Below, piece after piece: positions 1 through 9,737 of a stretch of DNA of 64,000 bases (positions are counted from its first letter, which is position 1; each line of letters opens with the position of its first letter). Source of the DNA: Serratia plymuthica NBRC 102599 (GTDB lineage: Bacteria > Pseudomonadota > Gammaproteobacteria > Enterobacterales > Enterobacteriaceae). The stretch covers positions 124,001 through 188,000 of the forward strand of contig NZ_BCTU01000003.1 of NCBI RefSeq assembly GCF_001590925.1, read 5' to 3'. The translations under genes were made by a program, and so were the position numbers. Below the pieces are notes generated by a model, which had not been told where the DNA came from, searched no databases, and was given only the letters and a program-made list of their open reading frames with translations.

Positions 1-664
1 TGTGCGCGTGCGGAACCGGGTTCGGATAAACGCCGGCGGCGATCAGGCCCGCAACGTGCGCCATATCAACGAACAGGTAAGCGCCGATGCTGTCGGCGAT
101 TTCACGCATTTTTGCCCAGTCAACCAGACCGGAGAAGGCCGAGAAGCCGCCGATGATCATTTTTGGTTTGTGGGTCTGCGCTTGCTTGGCCAGATCGTCG
201 TAGTCGATTTCGCCTTTTTCGTTGATGCCGTAAGGCACCACGTTGTACAGCTTGCCGGACAGGTTGACCGGCGAACCGTGGGTCAGGTGGCCACCGTGCG
301 CCAGGTTCATGCCCAGAATGGTGTCGCCCGGCTGCAGCAGCGCGGTGTAGACGGCGAAGTTAGCCTGGGAGCCGGAGTGCGGCTGAACGTTGGCGTAATC
401 TGCGCCAAACAGCTCTTTAGCACGGTCGATGGCCAGTTGCTCAACGATATCCACATATTCGCAGCCGCCGTAATAACGCTTGCCCGGATAGCCTTCAGCG
501 TATTTGTTGGTCAACTGGGAACCCTGAGCCTGCATTACGCGCGGGCTGGTGTAGTTCTCAGACGCAATCAGTTCAATGTGCTCTTCCTGACGCACGACTT
601 CTTGCTCCATTGCACGCCACAGTTCGGCATCATAATCAGCAATGTTCATTTCACGCTTTAACAT
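1..664 (-). CDS. glyA: Serine hydroxymethyltransferase, N-terminal part (cut by window edge)
   Basis: Reading leftward from the ATG at 664, the protein begins [19 protein letters not shown] and continues with family blocks such as [28 protein letters not shown] and [15 protein letters not shown]. This is the N-terminal half of GlyA. The PLP-dependent enzyme interconverts serine and glycine and charges tetrahydrofolate with one-carbon units in the cytoplasm. The active-site lysine and the C-terminus lie beyond base 1, so the gene is partial only because of the window boundary. It is divergent from hmp, as in E. coli. A PurR-like box lies about 120 bases upstream, which fits known purine control of glyA. 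Confidence 0.97.
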   Translation of the reverse strand, partial: MLKREMNIADYDAELWRAMEQEVVRQEEHIELIASENYTSPRVMQAQGSQLTNKYAEGYPGKRYYGGCEYVDIVEQLAIDRAKELFGADYANVQPHSGSQANFAVYTALLQPGDTILGMNLAHGGHLTHGSPVNLSGKLYNVVPYGINEKGEIDYDDLAKQAQTHKPKMIIGGFSAFSGLVDWAKMREIADSIGAYLFVDMAHVAGLIAAGVYPNPVPHAH

Positions 665-784
665 CCGGCATCTCCTGACTTAAATCGGCTAACTAAAAAA
701 TCACCAAATAACTACCCGGTTGGGTTCTGGGCAACAGTGTAAACTGTTTTCCCCTACCGAGGATAGGTCTTGACAGAGGTTTTT

Positions 785-800
785 ACGCAAACGATTGGCA
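785..800. promoter_or_regulatory. Candidate PurR operator upstream of glyA
   Basis: The sequence ACGCAAACGATTGGCA keeps the left half and central CG of the PurR consensus (ACGCAAACGTTTNCGT); the right half is degenerate. PurR control of glyA is established in E. coli; its use here is inferred. Confidence 0.5.
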
Positions 801-976
801 TGACGCGCTGCAAGGCTTTGATCCTATATATCACGCCATTCGGCAACGGACTTTTACTCATACTGAGGGTGCGGTTTTTTCATGTTCTGTGAGCGAGATC
901 GACGCTTAACAACGCCGCAACAAAAATAAGGGTATTTACAGCCCCGGCGGAAATCGCTAGTATTTGCGCAAACATA

Positions 977-999
977 AAGATGCATTTAATATGCAACTT
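977..999. promoter_or_regulatory. NsrR-type operator in the hmp promoter
   Basis: AAGATGCATTT followed by a short spacer and ATGCAACTT forms the inverted repeat recognised by the nitric-oxide-sensing repressor NsrR (AAGATGC-type half sites). It sits about 40 bases before the hmp start, as in E. coli hmp. Derepression by NO is therefore expected. Confidence 0.75.
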
Positions 1000-1038
1000 T
1001 ATAAATATACCAATAATTGAAGCCAAAGGAGCGCTACC

Positions 1039-2229
1039 ATGCTGGATAGCCAAACCATCGCCACCGTAAAATCCACAATCCCCCTGCTGGCTGCGACCGG
1101 GCCTAAACTGACCGCTCATTTCTACGATCGCATGTTCGAACACAATCCTGAGTTGAAAGATGTTTTCAACATGAATAACCAGCGCAACGGCGATCAACGC
1201 CAGGCGTTGTTCGATGCGATCTGCGCCTATGCCGCCAATATCGAAAATCTGGCGGCGTTGCTGCCGGCGGTAGAGCGTATTGCCCAAAAGCACACCAGCC
1301 TGAATATCCAGCCAGAGCAGTATCAAATTGTCGGCGGCCACCTGTTGGCGACGCTGGACGAAATGTTCAGCCCAGGCCAGGAAGTGCTGGATGCCTGGGG
1401 CAAGGCCTACGGCGTATTGGCGAACGTATTCATCCAGCGTGAAGGCCAGATTTATCAGGAAAGTGAAGACGCGAATGGCGGCTGGCGCGAACGGCGCGCT
1501 TTCCGCATTGTCAAAAAGCAGCCGCAAAGCGACGTGATTTGCAGCTTCGTGCTGGCGCCGGTGGACGGTGGCCGCGTGGGTGACTTCAAGCCGGGGCAAT
1601 ATCTGGCGGTCTATATCAATCACGACAGCATGGAAAATCAGGAAATCCGCCAATACTCACTGACCACTACGCCTAACGGCGAATACTACCGCATCGCGGT
1701 GAAGCGTGAAGATCAAGGTAAGGTCTCGAATTTCCTGCATCAGCAGGCCAAAGAGGGCGATGTACTTTATCTGGCGCCGCCGCACGGGGATTTCTTCCTT
1801 GACGTGCAGCCAACCACCCCGGTAGCCCTGATCTCCGCCGGCGTAGGCCAAACGCCCATGCTCGGTATGCTCAATGCCCTGCACGACAGCCAACATCAGG
1901 CGAACGTGCACTGGTTGCACGCGGCGGAAAACGGCAGCGTTCACGCCTTCGCAGATGAAGTGGCGGATATCGCCGGCCGCATGCCAAACCTGAGCAGTCA
2001 CGTCTGGTACCGCGAGCCGGGCTCCGACGACGTGGAAGGCCGCGATTATCAGAGCCGCGGGTTGATGGACCTCAGCGCACTGCGCGAAACGCTCGACGAT
2101 CCACAGATGCATTACTACTTCTGCGGCCCGGTGCCGTTTATGCAGCATGTCGGCAAACAACTGCTGGAAATGGGCGTGAACGCCGAACGTATCCATTACG
2201 AATGCTTCGGCCCGCATAAGGTACTGTAA
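1039..2229 (+). CDS. hmp: Flavohemoprotein, nitric oxide dioxygenase
   Basis: The 396-residue protein has the full two-part Hmp layout. The globin domain covers residues 1-138, with proximal heme ligand His85 in IAQKHTS. The FAD/NAD(P)H reductase covers about 150-396, with the FAD motif RQYSL and the nucleotide motif [11 protein letters not shown]. It converts NO plus O2 to nitrate in the cytoplasm and protects against nitrosative stress. Length matches the family. The ATG at 1039 follows AAAGGAG, a clear ribosome site. The NsrR-like operator upstream supports NO induction. It is transcribed alone and ends in a GC-rich hairpin. Confidence 0.98.
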   Translation: MLDSQTIATVKSTIPLLAATGPKLTAHFYDRMFEHNPELKDVFNMNNQRNGDQRQALFDAICAYAANIENLAALLPAVERIAQKHTSLNIQPEQYQIVGGHLLATLDEMFSPGQEVLDAWGKAYGVLANVFIQREGQIYQESEDANGGWRERRAFRIVKKQPQSDVICSFVLAPVDGGRVGDFKPGQYLAVYINHDSMENQEIRQYSLTTTPNGEYYRIAVKREDQGKVSNFLHQQAKEGDVLYLAPPHGDFFLDVQPTTPVALISAGVGQTPMLGMLNALHDSQHQANVHWLHAAENGSVHAFADEVADIAGRMPNLSSHVWYREPGSDDVEGRDYQSRGLMDLSALRETLDDPQMHYYFCGPVPFMQHVGKQLLEMGVNAERIHYECFGPHKVL

Positions 2230-2234
2230 TCAAA

Positions 2235-2267
2235 CGGGGCGCGGTCTGTGAACAGCACCGCGCCCCG
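2235..2267. terminator. Bidirectional hairpin terminator between hmp and the cytochrome gene
   Basis: CGGGGCGCGGT pairs with ACCGCGCCCCG across an 11-base loop in the gap between two convergent genes. Only short T runs follow on either strand, so it is probably a moderate terminator serving both hmp and the polyamine operon. Confidence 0.65.
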
Positions 2268-2270
2268 CCG

Positions 2271-3458
2271 TTATTTCTCCGCCAGCTTACGCGCCTCCTG
2301 CACCTGCTGCGCCGTTACCGCCCCAGCCTGATTGCCCCAACTTCCGCGTAAGTAACTCATCAGATCGGCTGCCTGCCGGTCATTCAATGCCCAGCCGTAA
2401 CCAGGCATGGCGATCGCGGTAGCCTGTTGAGTGATCGGCGTTTGCGCCCCTTCCAACAAGACTCGCAGCGCCGTCAGCGGATTGTCCGCCGTCACCGTCG
2501 CGTTGCCCGCCAATGCCGGAATGGTGTTGTCACTGCCCTCGCCTTTATTGCCGTGGCAGGTTGAACAGTACATTGCATAGGTGCGCTGCCCGGCCTGTTG
2601 ACTGCCGGCCACCGGGGCAACGGCTTTCTCGGCCGGAGGTTTTTCCGCCGCCAGGCTGTGCAGATAAGTGGCAATGGCGTTCAGGTCGCCATCGGTAAGA
2701 TACTGCGTACTGTGGGTGACCACCTCGCTCATCGGCCCGGCCACCGCAGCATGTCGGCTGCGGCCGGTTTTCAACAGTGCCGCCACCTCTTCCTGCGACA
2801 TACCGCGCAGGTTAGACGCGTGCCAACCGTCCAGCTCGGCCCCGCTCAGGAAGGCCGGTTCCTTGCTGTCCAGCCCCTTTTCCTGCATTGCCCAGCCGCG
2901 CGGCGTATGGCAACTGCCGCAGTGGCCCGCGCCCTGCACCAGATAAGCGCCGCGGTTCCACTCGGCGCTCTGCCCGCTGTCCGGCCGATATTGGGCATCG
3001 TCATGGAACAGCTGATTCCAAACCGCCAGCGGCCAACGCATCGACAACGGCCAACGGATATCGCCGGCGCGGTTGGCGGCGTTCTGCGCCGGCACTTCCT
3101 GCATCAGATAATCGTACAGCGCGCGCATATCCGCCGCATTCATCTTGGCGTAAGAGGTATAGGGCATCGCCGGATACAGGCGATGGCCATCTTTGGCGAT
3201 GCCCTGGCGCATGGCACGGTCAAACTCGTCAAAAGAATAAGCGCCGATGCCGTGCTGCTTATCCGGCGTGATATTGGTGGCGTAAATAGCGCCCAGCGGC
3301 GTCGGGAACTTCATGCCGCCGGCCAGCAAAGCGCCGCCCGGCGCGGTATGGCAGGCGGTGCAGTCACCGGCCTTGGCCACGTATTCCCCGGCCGACATCG
3401 CCTGAGCCGAACCGCCCGCCGCCAGCAAGGTCAGCAGATACCATGAACGTAAACTCAT
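2271..3458 (-). CDS. Periplasmic triheme cytochrome c, electron acceptor of spermidine dehydrogenase
   Basis: The 395-residue protein starts with a Sec signal peptide (MSLRSWYLLT, then a hydrophobic run ending near AQA at 18-20). It holds three c-type heme motifs: CTACH at 33-37, CGSCH at 180-184 and CSTCH at 298-302. This is the pattern of the membrane-attached cytochrome subunits of alcohol and gluconate dehydrogenases, which pass electrons to ubiquinone or oxidases. The start overlaps the end of spdH by four bases (ATGA), so the two are translationally coupled. Together they probably form a periplasmic dehydrogenase complex. Family and hemes are clear; pairing with SpdH is inferred from context. 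Confidence 0.88.
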   Translation of the reverse strand: MSLRSWYLLTLLAAGGSAQAMSAGEYVAKAGDCTACHTAPGGALLAGGMKFPTPLGAIYATNITPDKQHGIGAYSFDEFDRAMRQGIAKDGHRLYPAMPYTSYAKMNAADMRALYDYLMQEVPAQNAANRAGDIRWPLSMRWPLAVWNQLFHDDAQYRPDSGQSAEWNRGAYLVQGAGHCGSCHTPRGWAMQEKGLDSKEPAFLSGAELDGWHASNLRGMSQEEVAALLKTGRSRHAAVAGPMSEVVTHSTQYLTDGDLNAIATYLHSLAAEKPPAEKAVAPVAGSQQAGQRTYAMYCSTCHGNKGEGSDNTIPALAGNATVTADNPLTALRVLLEGAQTPITQQATAIAMPGYGWALNDRQAADLMSYLRGSWGNQAGAVTAQQVQEARKLAEK

Positions 3459-5365
3459 GCTCCCTCCTTGACGGCCGCCTGGCCGAAGGCCAGTTCATTG
3501 ACCGCGCGCCATGCCTGATCGATTGCCGAGTTGGCGTACGGGCTCCAGTCCGAATCCGAGTTGGCTATGACAATCTTGCCTATCGGCTTACGCGCCGTCT
3601 CAATGATTTTTTTCGCCTCCTCTTCATCATCAAACAGCCCATTGAGGAAGTAGGAATAGCCGTGCGACCAGCGGTTAACGGTGATCGCCTGAATATCGCG
3701 CTGATGGTCGAAACCGGCGGAACCCAGCATGCCCTGCAACTGTTCGCGGATCATCTGCTCATGCACCTCGAACGGCGTGCCCAGCAGCAAGGCGCGGCCT
3801 TTGCGCGACTGTTCGCGAGGGCTTAGCCCGCTGCCCGCCAGCGTCGGCACGTACACCATATGCAGGCCAATCGGCTGATTCGGGTCACGAGGATGTTCAT
3901 AACCGCCCATGCTCACCGGATAATCCAGCTTCACGCGGCAATAAGGCGCGGTCGGCGAATACACCTCGTGCACGCCCAGCTTGATAAACGGCTGCCAGTT
4001 ACGGATCACCACTTTGCTGTACACCAGCGGCGACTTGACGTTCTGCTTCAGCGCCTCTTGCTGCTCATGCGACATTTCCGGCACCAGATACGGGATCATC
4101 ATGTTGTAACCGGCCATCACCACCTGCCCGGCGCGTACCTTAGTCATTTTCTCGCCGGTCATATAGGTCACTTCAACCTTGTCGCCGACATTCGCCGCGT
4201 GCAAGCCGGTGCTGTTCAGGCGCAGTTTTACCGGCGATTCCGGCCGATCGAGCCGGCCGTAGTCGAACTTCGCCAGCACGATGTCGTTCATGTCCTTGCC
4301 GCCCGGCGCCACTGCCGGGATCAGATGACGCACCATCAGGCGCGCCAGCGTGGCGTTGCCATCCGGGAAGTGGAACACGTAAGGATCGTCGAGATCCGCC
4401 TGCGACTCCTCATCCAGCGGCGGCAGGTTCATGCCGTTCAGGCCGGGCAGATCGCAGATGCGCGCATCGCTGCACGAAGTGGCGTCAATGCCCACCGCCT
4501 GGAAATCGCTGGTAGTCTGCTGGAAATAACGGATAGCCATTTCGCTCAGACCGACCTTTTCACGCAGGAACTGGCTATAACTGTGCTTGTCGAGCCATTC
4601 ACTCTTTTGTTCCTGAGTCAGGTCCGGCAGATAATCCTTGTCCACCGTGTGCAGCGCGATCAACGCCTGTCGGTCGCTTTCCGGCAGCGGGAAATCGCCG
4701 ATAAAGGCTTCGTAGGAGCGGCCATTAAGCCGATCATGCGGAATATCATCCGCCACCATCCGCCCCGGATCGCCATTCACCACTTTGTCGACGCCGAAGT
4801 TTTTACGATCGAAATAGACGCCGCGGCTCAGGTTCAGATCCGGGTAGAAGGTTTTATCGAACGCCTTTTCCAGGTTGTCGATGCTGACGCCGAGTTTTTG
4901 CAGCAGCCCCATCGCCACCGGGCTGAAGTTCGAGCGTGGTGATTGCAGCGACTCACTGCCGCCATAGCCGAGAATAGTGCCGTTTTCGCTGCTGAATTCA
5001 TTGCGCTTGGCGTGGCCGCCAAAATCATCGTGGTTGTCGATCAGCAAAATACGCTGCTGTGCGCCCTTCATTTGCTGCCAGAAGCAGGCAGCGGCCAACC
5101 CACTGATGCCCGCACCGACCACGATCAGGTCAAACTCTTCCGTGGCGGGTACGCTGCCGAAATCGAATGCCTTGCCGTCGCGCCCCAGTTGGTGCGCGTG
5201 CTCGAACGAGCCCGGATGGTTACCGCGCAACCCGGTCAGCGTCGGCGGATAGTACAGGGTTTGATTGGCGGTTTGCGGTGACGCGCGCAGAATTTGCAGC
5301 GGCGTCAGCCCGGCGGCGATGGTGATCGCCACCCCGTTGAGAAAATCGCGTCGGGTGATACCCAT
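3455..5365 (-). CDS. spdH: Spermidine dehydrogenase, Tat-exported flavoprotein
   Basis: The 636-residue protein begins with a twin-arginine signal (TRRDFLN at 4-10 followed by a hydrophobic stretch). An FAD dinucleotide fold follows, with VVGAGISGLAAA near residue 84. N-terminus, length and FAD position match spermidine dehydrogenases described from Serratia, Citrobacter and Pseudomonas. These cleave spermidine to 1,3-diaminopropane and 4-aminobutyraldehyde, which cyclises to 1-pyrroline. The gene lies between an aldehyde dehydrogenase able to oxidise that aldehyde and a triheme cytochrome able to accept the electrons. A polyamine-type ABC importer is in the same operon. Another FAD amine oxidase specificity cannot be excluded from sequence alone. 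Confidence 0.85.
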   Translation of the reverse strand: MGITRRDFLNGVAITIAAGLTPLQILRASPQTANQTLYYPPTLTGLRGNHPGSFEHAHQLGRDGKAFDFGSVPATEEFDLIVVGAGISGLAAACFWQQMKGAQQRILLIDNHDDFGGHAKRNEFSSENGTILGYGGSESLQSPRSNFSPVAMGLLQKLGVSIDNLEKAFDKTFYPDLNLSRGVYFDRKNFGVDKVVNGDPGRMVADDIPHDRLNGRSYEAFIGDFPLPESDRQALIALHTVDKDYLPDLTQEQKSEWLDKHSYSQFLREKVGLSEMAIRYFQQTTSDFQAVGIDATSCSDARICDLPGLNGMNLPPLDEESQADLDDPYVFHFPDGNATLARLMVRHLIPAVAPGGKDMNDIVLAKFDYGRLDRPESPVKLRLNSTGLHAANVGDKVEVTYMTGEKMTKVRAGQVVMAGYNMMIPYLVPEMSHEQQEALKQNVKSPLVYSKVVIRNWQPFIKLGVHEVYSPTAPYCRVKLDYPVSMGGYEHPRDPNQPIGLHMVYVPTLAGSGLSPREQSRKGRALLLGTPFEVHEQMIREQLQGMLGSAGFDHQRDIQAITVNRWSHGYSYFLNGLFDDEEEAKKIIETARKPIGKIVIANSDSDWSPYANSAIDQAWRAVNELAFGQAAVKEGA

Positions 5366-5452
5366 AATTGGCTTCCTTTCAATTCTTATTATCAGTCAGA
5401 CCGGTCGAAGCCGGTCTGAAGGCGCGCTATTTTGCGGATAAATACAGTAAAA

Positions 5453-6877
5453 TCAATGTTTGAACATCACATGCCGGATCGCGGTGTAGTCCTCCAGCCC
5501 GTACATCGACATATCCTTGCCGTAGCCCGACAGCTTCTGGCCGCCGTGCGGCATTTCGCTCACCAGCATGAAATGGGTATTCACCCAGGTGCAGCCGTAT
5601 TGCAGGCGGGCGCTCAACCGATGCGCACGGCCCACGTCACGGGTCCACAACGACGATGCCAACCCGTAGTTGGACTCATTGGCCCAGGCCAGCACCTGCG
5701 CCTCATCGTCAAACTCGGTGATAGTGACTACCGGGCCGAACACCTCCCGCTGCACGATTTCATCTTCCTGCCGCGTACCGGCCAGCAGCGTCGGCTGGAA
5801 ATAGTAGCCGGGGCCGTTAACCCGCTCACCGCCGGTCACCACCTGCACATGCGGCAGCGCCTTCGCCCGCTCGACAAACCCTGCCACCCGCTCCAGATGC
5901 TGGGCGGTGATTAGCGGGCCAAGCTCGCTGCTTTCGTCCTCCGGCGGCCCTATTTTCAGGCTGGCGACCGCCTCGCCCAGCCGCTTCACCAGTTCGGGGT
6001 AAATGCCTTTCTGGGCATAAATGCGGCAGGCGGCGGTGCAGTCCTGACCGGCGTTGTAAAAACCAAAGCTGCGGATGCCTTCTACCACCTGTTGCAGGTC
6101 GGCATCATCAAACACCAGCACCGGCGCCTTGCCCCCCAGCTCCATATGGGTGCGCTTAATGCCCGGAGCGGTATGCGCGATAATGTGTTCCCCGGTAGCA
6201 ATCGAACCGGTGAGCGACACCATTCGTACCTTGTCATGGCCGGTCAGCCGATCGCCGACACCGACCCCTTGGCCGAACAGCACGTTAAGCACGCCCGGCG
6301 GGAACAGCCCGGCGGCCAGTTCGGCCAGCTTAAAGGTGGTCAGAGGAGTCTGTTCCGACGGTTTAATCACCACGCAATTGCCCGCCGCCAGCGCCGGGGC
6401 CAACTTCCACGCCGCCATCATCAGCGGGTAGTTCCAGGGGGCAATCGAGGCCACCACGCCCAGGGGATCGCGGCGGATCATCGAGGTGTGCCCGGCCAGA
6501 TACTCGCCGGCCGCCAGCCCGCTCAGGCAGCGGCTGGCACCGGCGAAGAAGCGGAATACGTCGGCCACTGCCGGCAGTTCGTCGTTCAGCACGCAGTGAT
6601 AAGGTTTGCCACAGTTGAGCGATTCCAGCCGGGCAAGGGTTTCCGCGTGGCTATCGATCAGACTCGCCAGCTTCAGCAGGCAGTCGGCACGCTCTTTCGG
6701 CGTGGTCTGCCCCCATTCGGCAAAGGCGGCGTCGGCCGCCAGCACCGCCTGATCCACCTGCTCCAGGCTGGCTTGCGCTACCTGCAAGATCACCTCTCCG
6801 GTCGCCGGGTTATACACCGGCAGCGACGTCCCCTGGCCGGTAACCAGTTGACCGTTAATCAGCAGTTGGCTTTGCAT
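5453..6877 (-). CDS. Gamma-aminobutyraldehyde dehydrogenase (PatD/YdcW family), copy 1
   Basis: The 474-residue NAD-dependent aldehyde dehydrogenase has [18 protein letters not shown] in the cofactor region, the glutamate motif MELGGKAP and the nucleophile in GQDCTAACR. It resembles E. coli PatD/YdcW, which oxidises 4-aminobutyraldehyde to GABA. It lies 87 bases upstream of spdH and 35 bases after the permease gene ydcV, the same linkage as ydcV-ydcW in E. coli. A paralogue of near-equal length opens the same operon (10966-12429). The two share long identical stretches but differ throughout, so the duplication is not recent. Confidence 0.9.
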   Translation of the reverse strand: MQSQLLINGQLVTGQGTSLPVYNPATGEVILQVAQASLEQVDQAVLAADAAFAEWGQTTPKERADCLLKLASLIDSHAETLARLESLNCGKPYHCVLNDELPAVADVFRFFAGASRCLSGLAAGEYLAGHTSMIRRDPLGVVASIAPWNYPLMMAAWKLAPALAAGNCVVIKPSEQTPLTTFKLAELAAGLFPPGVLNVLFGQGVGVGDRLTGHDKVRMVSLTGSIATGEHIIAHTAPGIKRTHMELGGKAPVLVFDDADLQQVVEGIRSFGFYNAGQDCTAACRIYAQKGIYPELVKRLGEAVASLKIGPPEDESSELGPLITAQHLERVAGFVERAKALPHVQVVTGGERVNGPGYYFQPTLLAGTRQEDEIVQREVFGPVVTITEFDDEAQVLAWANESNYGLASSLWTRDVGRAHRLSARLQYGCTWVNTHFMLVSEMPHGGQKLSGYGKDMSMYGLEDYTAIRHVMFKH

Positions 6878-6912
6878 AGGGTTATCCTTTTGTAAGATGT
6901 CTGGTTAGGAAA

Positions 6913-7719
6913 TTATTTGCCGCTGCCGGCGACGCTTTCGCCGCCTTTAGTCAGGTAATAGGCCCCCAAAATCGGGATCATGGTCAGCAACATCACGGAT
7001 AACGCCACCACGTTGGTGATCGGCACGTCGCGCGGGCGGCCAAGCTGGTTTAGCAACCACAGCGGCAACGTGCGCTCATGCCCGGCGGTGAAGGTGGTGA
7101 CAATGATTTCGTCAAACGACAGCGCGAACGCCAGCATGCCGCCGGCCAGCAGTGCCGACCCCAGGTTGGGTAAAATCACGTAACGGAAGGTTTGCCAACC
7201 GTCGGCGCCCAGATCCATGGACGCCTCTATCAGGCTGTAAGAGGTGCGGCGGAAACGGGCAATCACGTTATTGAACACGATCACCACGCAGAAGGTGGCA
7301 TGACCGATGACGATGGTCAGCACCCCCGGCTCGATATTCAGCGCCTTGAACGCCGCCAGCAACGCCAGACCGGTGACGATGCCCGGCAGTGCGATCGGCA
7401 ACAACAGCAGCAGCGAAATGCTGTCCTTGCCGAAGAAATCACGCCGGTACAGCGCCGCGGCCGCCAGGGTGCCCAGCACCAGCGCCACGGCGGTCGCCAG
7501 CGCGGCTATTTGCGCCGAAAGCAGCATCGCATCGAGGATATCCTGCCTGCCGGCGGCCACGCTGAACCAATGCAGCGTAAACCCCTTTGGCGGGAAGCTG
7601 AACGCAGCATCCTCGGTGTTGAAGGCATAGATGGCGATAATCGCCAGCGGGAAATGCAGGAAGATCAAACCGCCCCAGGCGGCCAGCTTCAGCCCTAACG
7701 GCGCGCGTTCAGAGTGCAT
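6913..7719 (-). CDS. ydcV: ABC polyamine-type transporter permease YdcV
   Basis: The 268-residue inner-membrane protein has about six hydrophobic segments and the binding-protein-dependent permease loop ([20 protein letters not shown] near residue 165) that contacts the ATPase. It matches the PotC/YdcV half of spermidine/putrescine-type importers. Its start overlaps the end of ydcU by 11 bases, and it precedes a PatD-like dehydrogenase gene, as in the E. coli ydcSTUVW operon. Confidence 0.9.
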   Translation of the reverse strand: MHSERAPLGLKLAAWGGLIFLHFPLAIIAIYAFNTEDAAFSFPPKGFTLHWFSVAAGRQDILDAMLLSAQIAALATAVALVLGTLAAAALYRRDFFGKDSISLLLLLPIALPGIVTGLALLAAFKALNIEPGVLTIVIGHATFCVVIVFNNVIARFRRTSYSLIEASMDLGADGWQTFRYVILPNLGSALLAGGMLAFALSFDEIIVTTFTAGHERTLPLWLLNQLGRPRDVPITNVVALSVMLLTMIPILGAYYLTKGGESVAGSGK

Positions 7720-8653
7720 CGAAGGCCCCCAGACGTTTCACAATGGAAAGATAAATCGCGATCAGTACGATCGGCACCAGGGTAAAGGCCGCCGCCATCG
7801 GCATATTCCCGATCGCCCCCTGTTGGGCGTACACCATGCTGCCGATAAAGTAACCCGGCGGCCCCACCAGCTGCGGCACGATGAAGTCCCCCAGCGTCAG
7901 CGAGAAAGTGAATATCGACCCGGCAGCAATGCCCGGCACCGCCAGCGGCAGGATTACGTAACGGAAAGTCTGCGCCGGGCGCGCGCCCAGATCCGCCGAG
8001 GCGTGCAACAGCGAAGGCGGCAAACGCTCCAGCGCGGCCTGGATCGGCAAAATCATGAACGGTAACCAGATATACACGAACACCAGAAAACGCCCCAGCC
8101 CGGAGGTCGACAGGGTGTTGCCCCCTACGCCCGGCACGCTCAGGATTGCCGCCAGTACCGGTTCCAACCCGAGGTGTTGCAGGAACCACTGGGCTACGCC
8201 GTCTTTAGCCAACAGCAGCGTCCAGGCATAGGCCTTGACGATATAACTGGCCCACATCGGCATCATCACCGCAATGTAGAAGAACGCTTTGACGCGGCCG
8301 CTGGTGTAGCGCGCCATATAATAGGCAATCGGGAACGCCAGCACCGCGCTGGCCAGCGACACCAGCACCGCCATCGTCAGGGTGCGCAGGATGATGTCGT
8401 AGTTGGCCGGGTTGAACAGCGCCCGCAGGTTATCGAAGGTCAGATCCGGCGTCACCGTCATGGTGAAGTCGTCGAAGGTGTAAAACCCTTGCCACAGCAG
8501 CGTCAACAGCGAACCGAGATACACCGCGCCAAACCACAACAGCGGCGGCACCAACAGCAGCAACAGATACAGCGTCGGGCGGCGATAGAACCAGGTCGAC
8601 AGAGCGCGCAGAGTACCGCGGCGCGGCGCGGGAAAGTCGATGCTCATATCCAT
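7709..8653 (-). CDS. ydcU: ABC polyamine-type transporter permease YdcU
   Basis: This is the PotB/YdcU-type permease, about 314 residues starting [13 protein letters not shown]. It has a hydrophobic helix near residue 30 and five more further on, and the EAA loop reads [20 protein letters not shown]. The frame is open upstream, but the ATG at 8653 lies two bases past the ydcT stop and follows GAGAGGTGAG, so it is preferred to a start inside ydcT. With YdcV it forms the membrane channel of the importer. Confidence 0.9.
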   Translation of the reverse strand: MDMSIDFPAPRRGTLRALSTWFYRRPTLYLLLLLVPPLLWFGAVYLGSLLTLLWQGFYTFDDFTMTVTPDLTFDNLRALFNPANYDIILRTLTMAVLVSLASAVLAFPIAYYMARYTSGRVKAFFYIAVMMPMWASYIVKAYAWTLLLAKDGVAQWFLQHLGLEPVLAAILSVPGVGGNTLSTSGLGRFLVFVYIWLPFMILPIQAALERLPPSLLHASADLGARPAQTFRYVILPLAVPGIAAGSIFTFSLTLGDFIVPQLVGPPGYFIGSMVYAQQGAIGNMPMAAAFTLVPIVLIAIYLSIVKRLGAFDAL

Positions 8654-8654
8654 C

Positions 8655-9683
8655 TCACCTCTCCTCCAGCAGCGGCACCATCGCCTCACGCGACCAGCAG
8701 GCGGTGACCGGCTGCCCGATCAAACGCTGCTGCCCACCGGCATGCCACTGGGGATTTGCCTGGCTGACCAGCAGTTTTTCGCCGCTGCTCAGCGCGATTT
8801 CATAACGCGTTGCCGCGCCCTGATAATGGATCTCCTGCACCCTGCCCTGCACCTGGATTTCATCCGGTGCCGCACCGGCCTGATCCGCCAGGCGGATATG
8901 CTCCGGGCGAATCGAGAAGGTGGCGGTCTGGCCAAGCAACCGCTGCGCCAGTTCGCTGCGTACCACGTTGGAGGTGCCGACAAACTCGGCGACGAACGGT
9001 GTCTTCGGCCGCATATACAGTTCGCGCGGCGCATCGACCTGCTCGATGCGGCCATTGTTGAACACCGCCACGCGATCGGACATCGACAGCGCTTCGCTTT
9101 GATCGTGGGTGACGAAAATAAAGGTGATGCCCAACTGGCGCTGCAGTTTTTTCAGTTCGCCCTGCATCTGCTCACGCAGTTTGAGATCCAGCGCGCCGAG
9201 CGGTTCATCCAGCAACAGCACCCGTGGCCGGTTGACCAAGGCCCGGGCCAACGCAACGCGCTGCCGCTGGCCACCCGAAAGGTGCGCCGGTTTGCGTTCG
9301 GCCACAAACCCCAACGCCACGCTGTCCAGCGCCTCCTGCGCACGCGCCAGCCGTTCGCGTTTGGCGACACCTTTGACCATCAACCCGTAAGCGACGTTTT
9401 CCAGCACCGACATGTGTGGGAACAGCGCGTAATCCTGGAACACGGTATTCACGTCACGCTGATAGGGCGGCAGGTTGGCGGCCTCTTGCCCGTGTATGCG
9501 GATCGAGCCGGCGCTCAGTTGCTCAAAACCGGCGATCAGCCGCAGGCAGGTGGTTTTCCCCGAGCCGGAAGGCCCGAGCATGGAGAAAAATTCTCCGTCC
9601 TGGATCTCGATAGACACTCGGTCTACGGCACGAACATCGCCGAAGGTCCGCGAAACATCGATAAATTGCACGGCAATGGTCAT
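8655..9683 (-). CDS. ydcT: ABC polyamine-type transporter ATPase YdcT
   Basis: The 342-residue ATPase has Walker A GPSGSGKTT, the signature LSGGQRQRVALARAL and Walker B VLLLDEPLGALD, followed by a TOBE domain (SIRPEHIRLADQ region). This is the PotA/YdcT layout. It powers uptake of the ligand delivered by YdcS. It is followed directly by ydcU and lies 54 bases after ydcS. Confidence 0.92.
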   Translation of the reverse strand: MTIAVQFIDVSRTFGDVRAVDRVSIEIQDGEFFSMLGPSGSGKTTCLRLIAGFEQLSAGSIRIHGQEAANLPPYQRDVNTVFQDYALFPHMSVLENVAYGLMVKGVAKRERLARAQEALDSVALGFVAERKPAHLSGGQRQRVALARALVNRPRVLLLDEPLGALDLKLREQMQGELKKLQRQLGITFIFVTHDQSEALSMSDRVAVFNNGRIEQVDAPRELYMRPKTPFVAEFVGTSNVVRSELAQRLLGQTATFSIRPEHIRLADQAGAAPDEIQVQGRVQEIHYQGAATRYEIALSSGEKLLVSQANPQWHAGGQQRLIGQPVTACWSREAMVPLLEER

Positions 9684-9737
9684 GATGTACGCTCCACACT
9701 GATGCTGTTTGGGCGCAGCGAACTGCGCCCCTGTTCG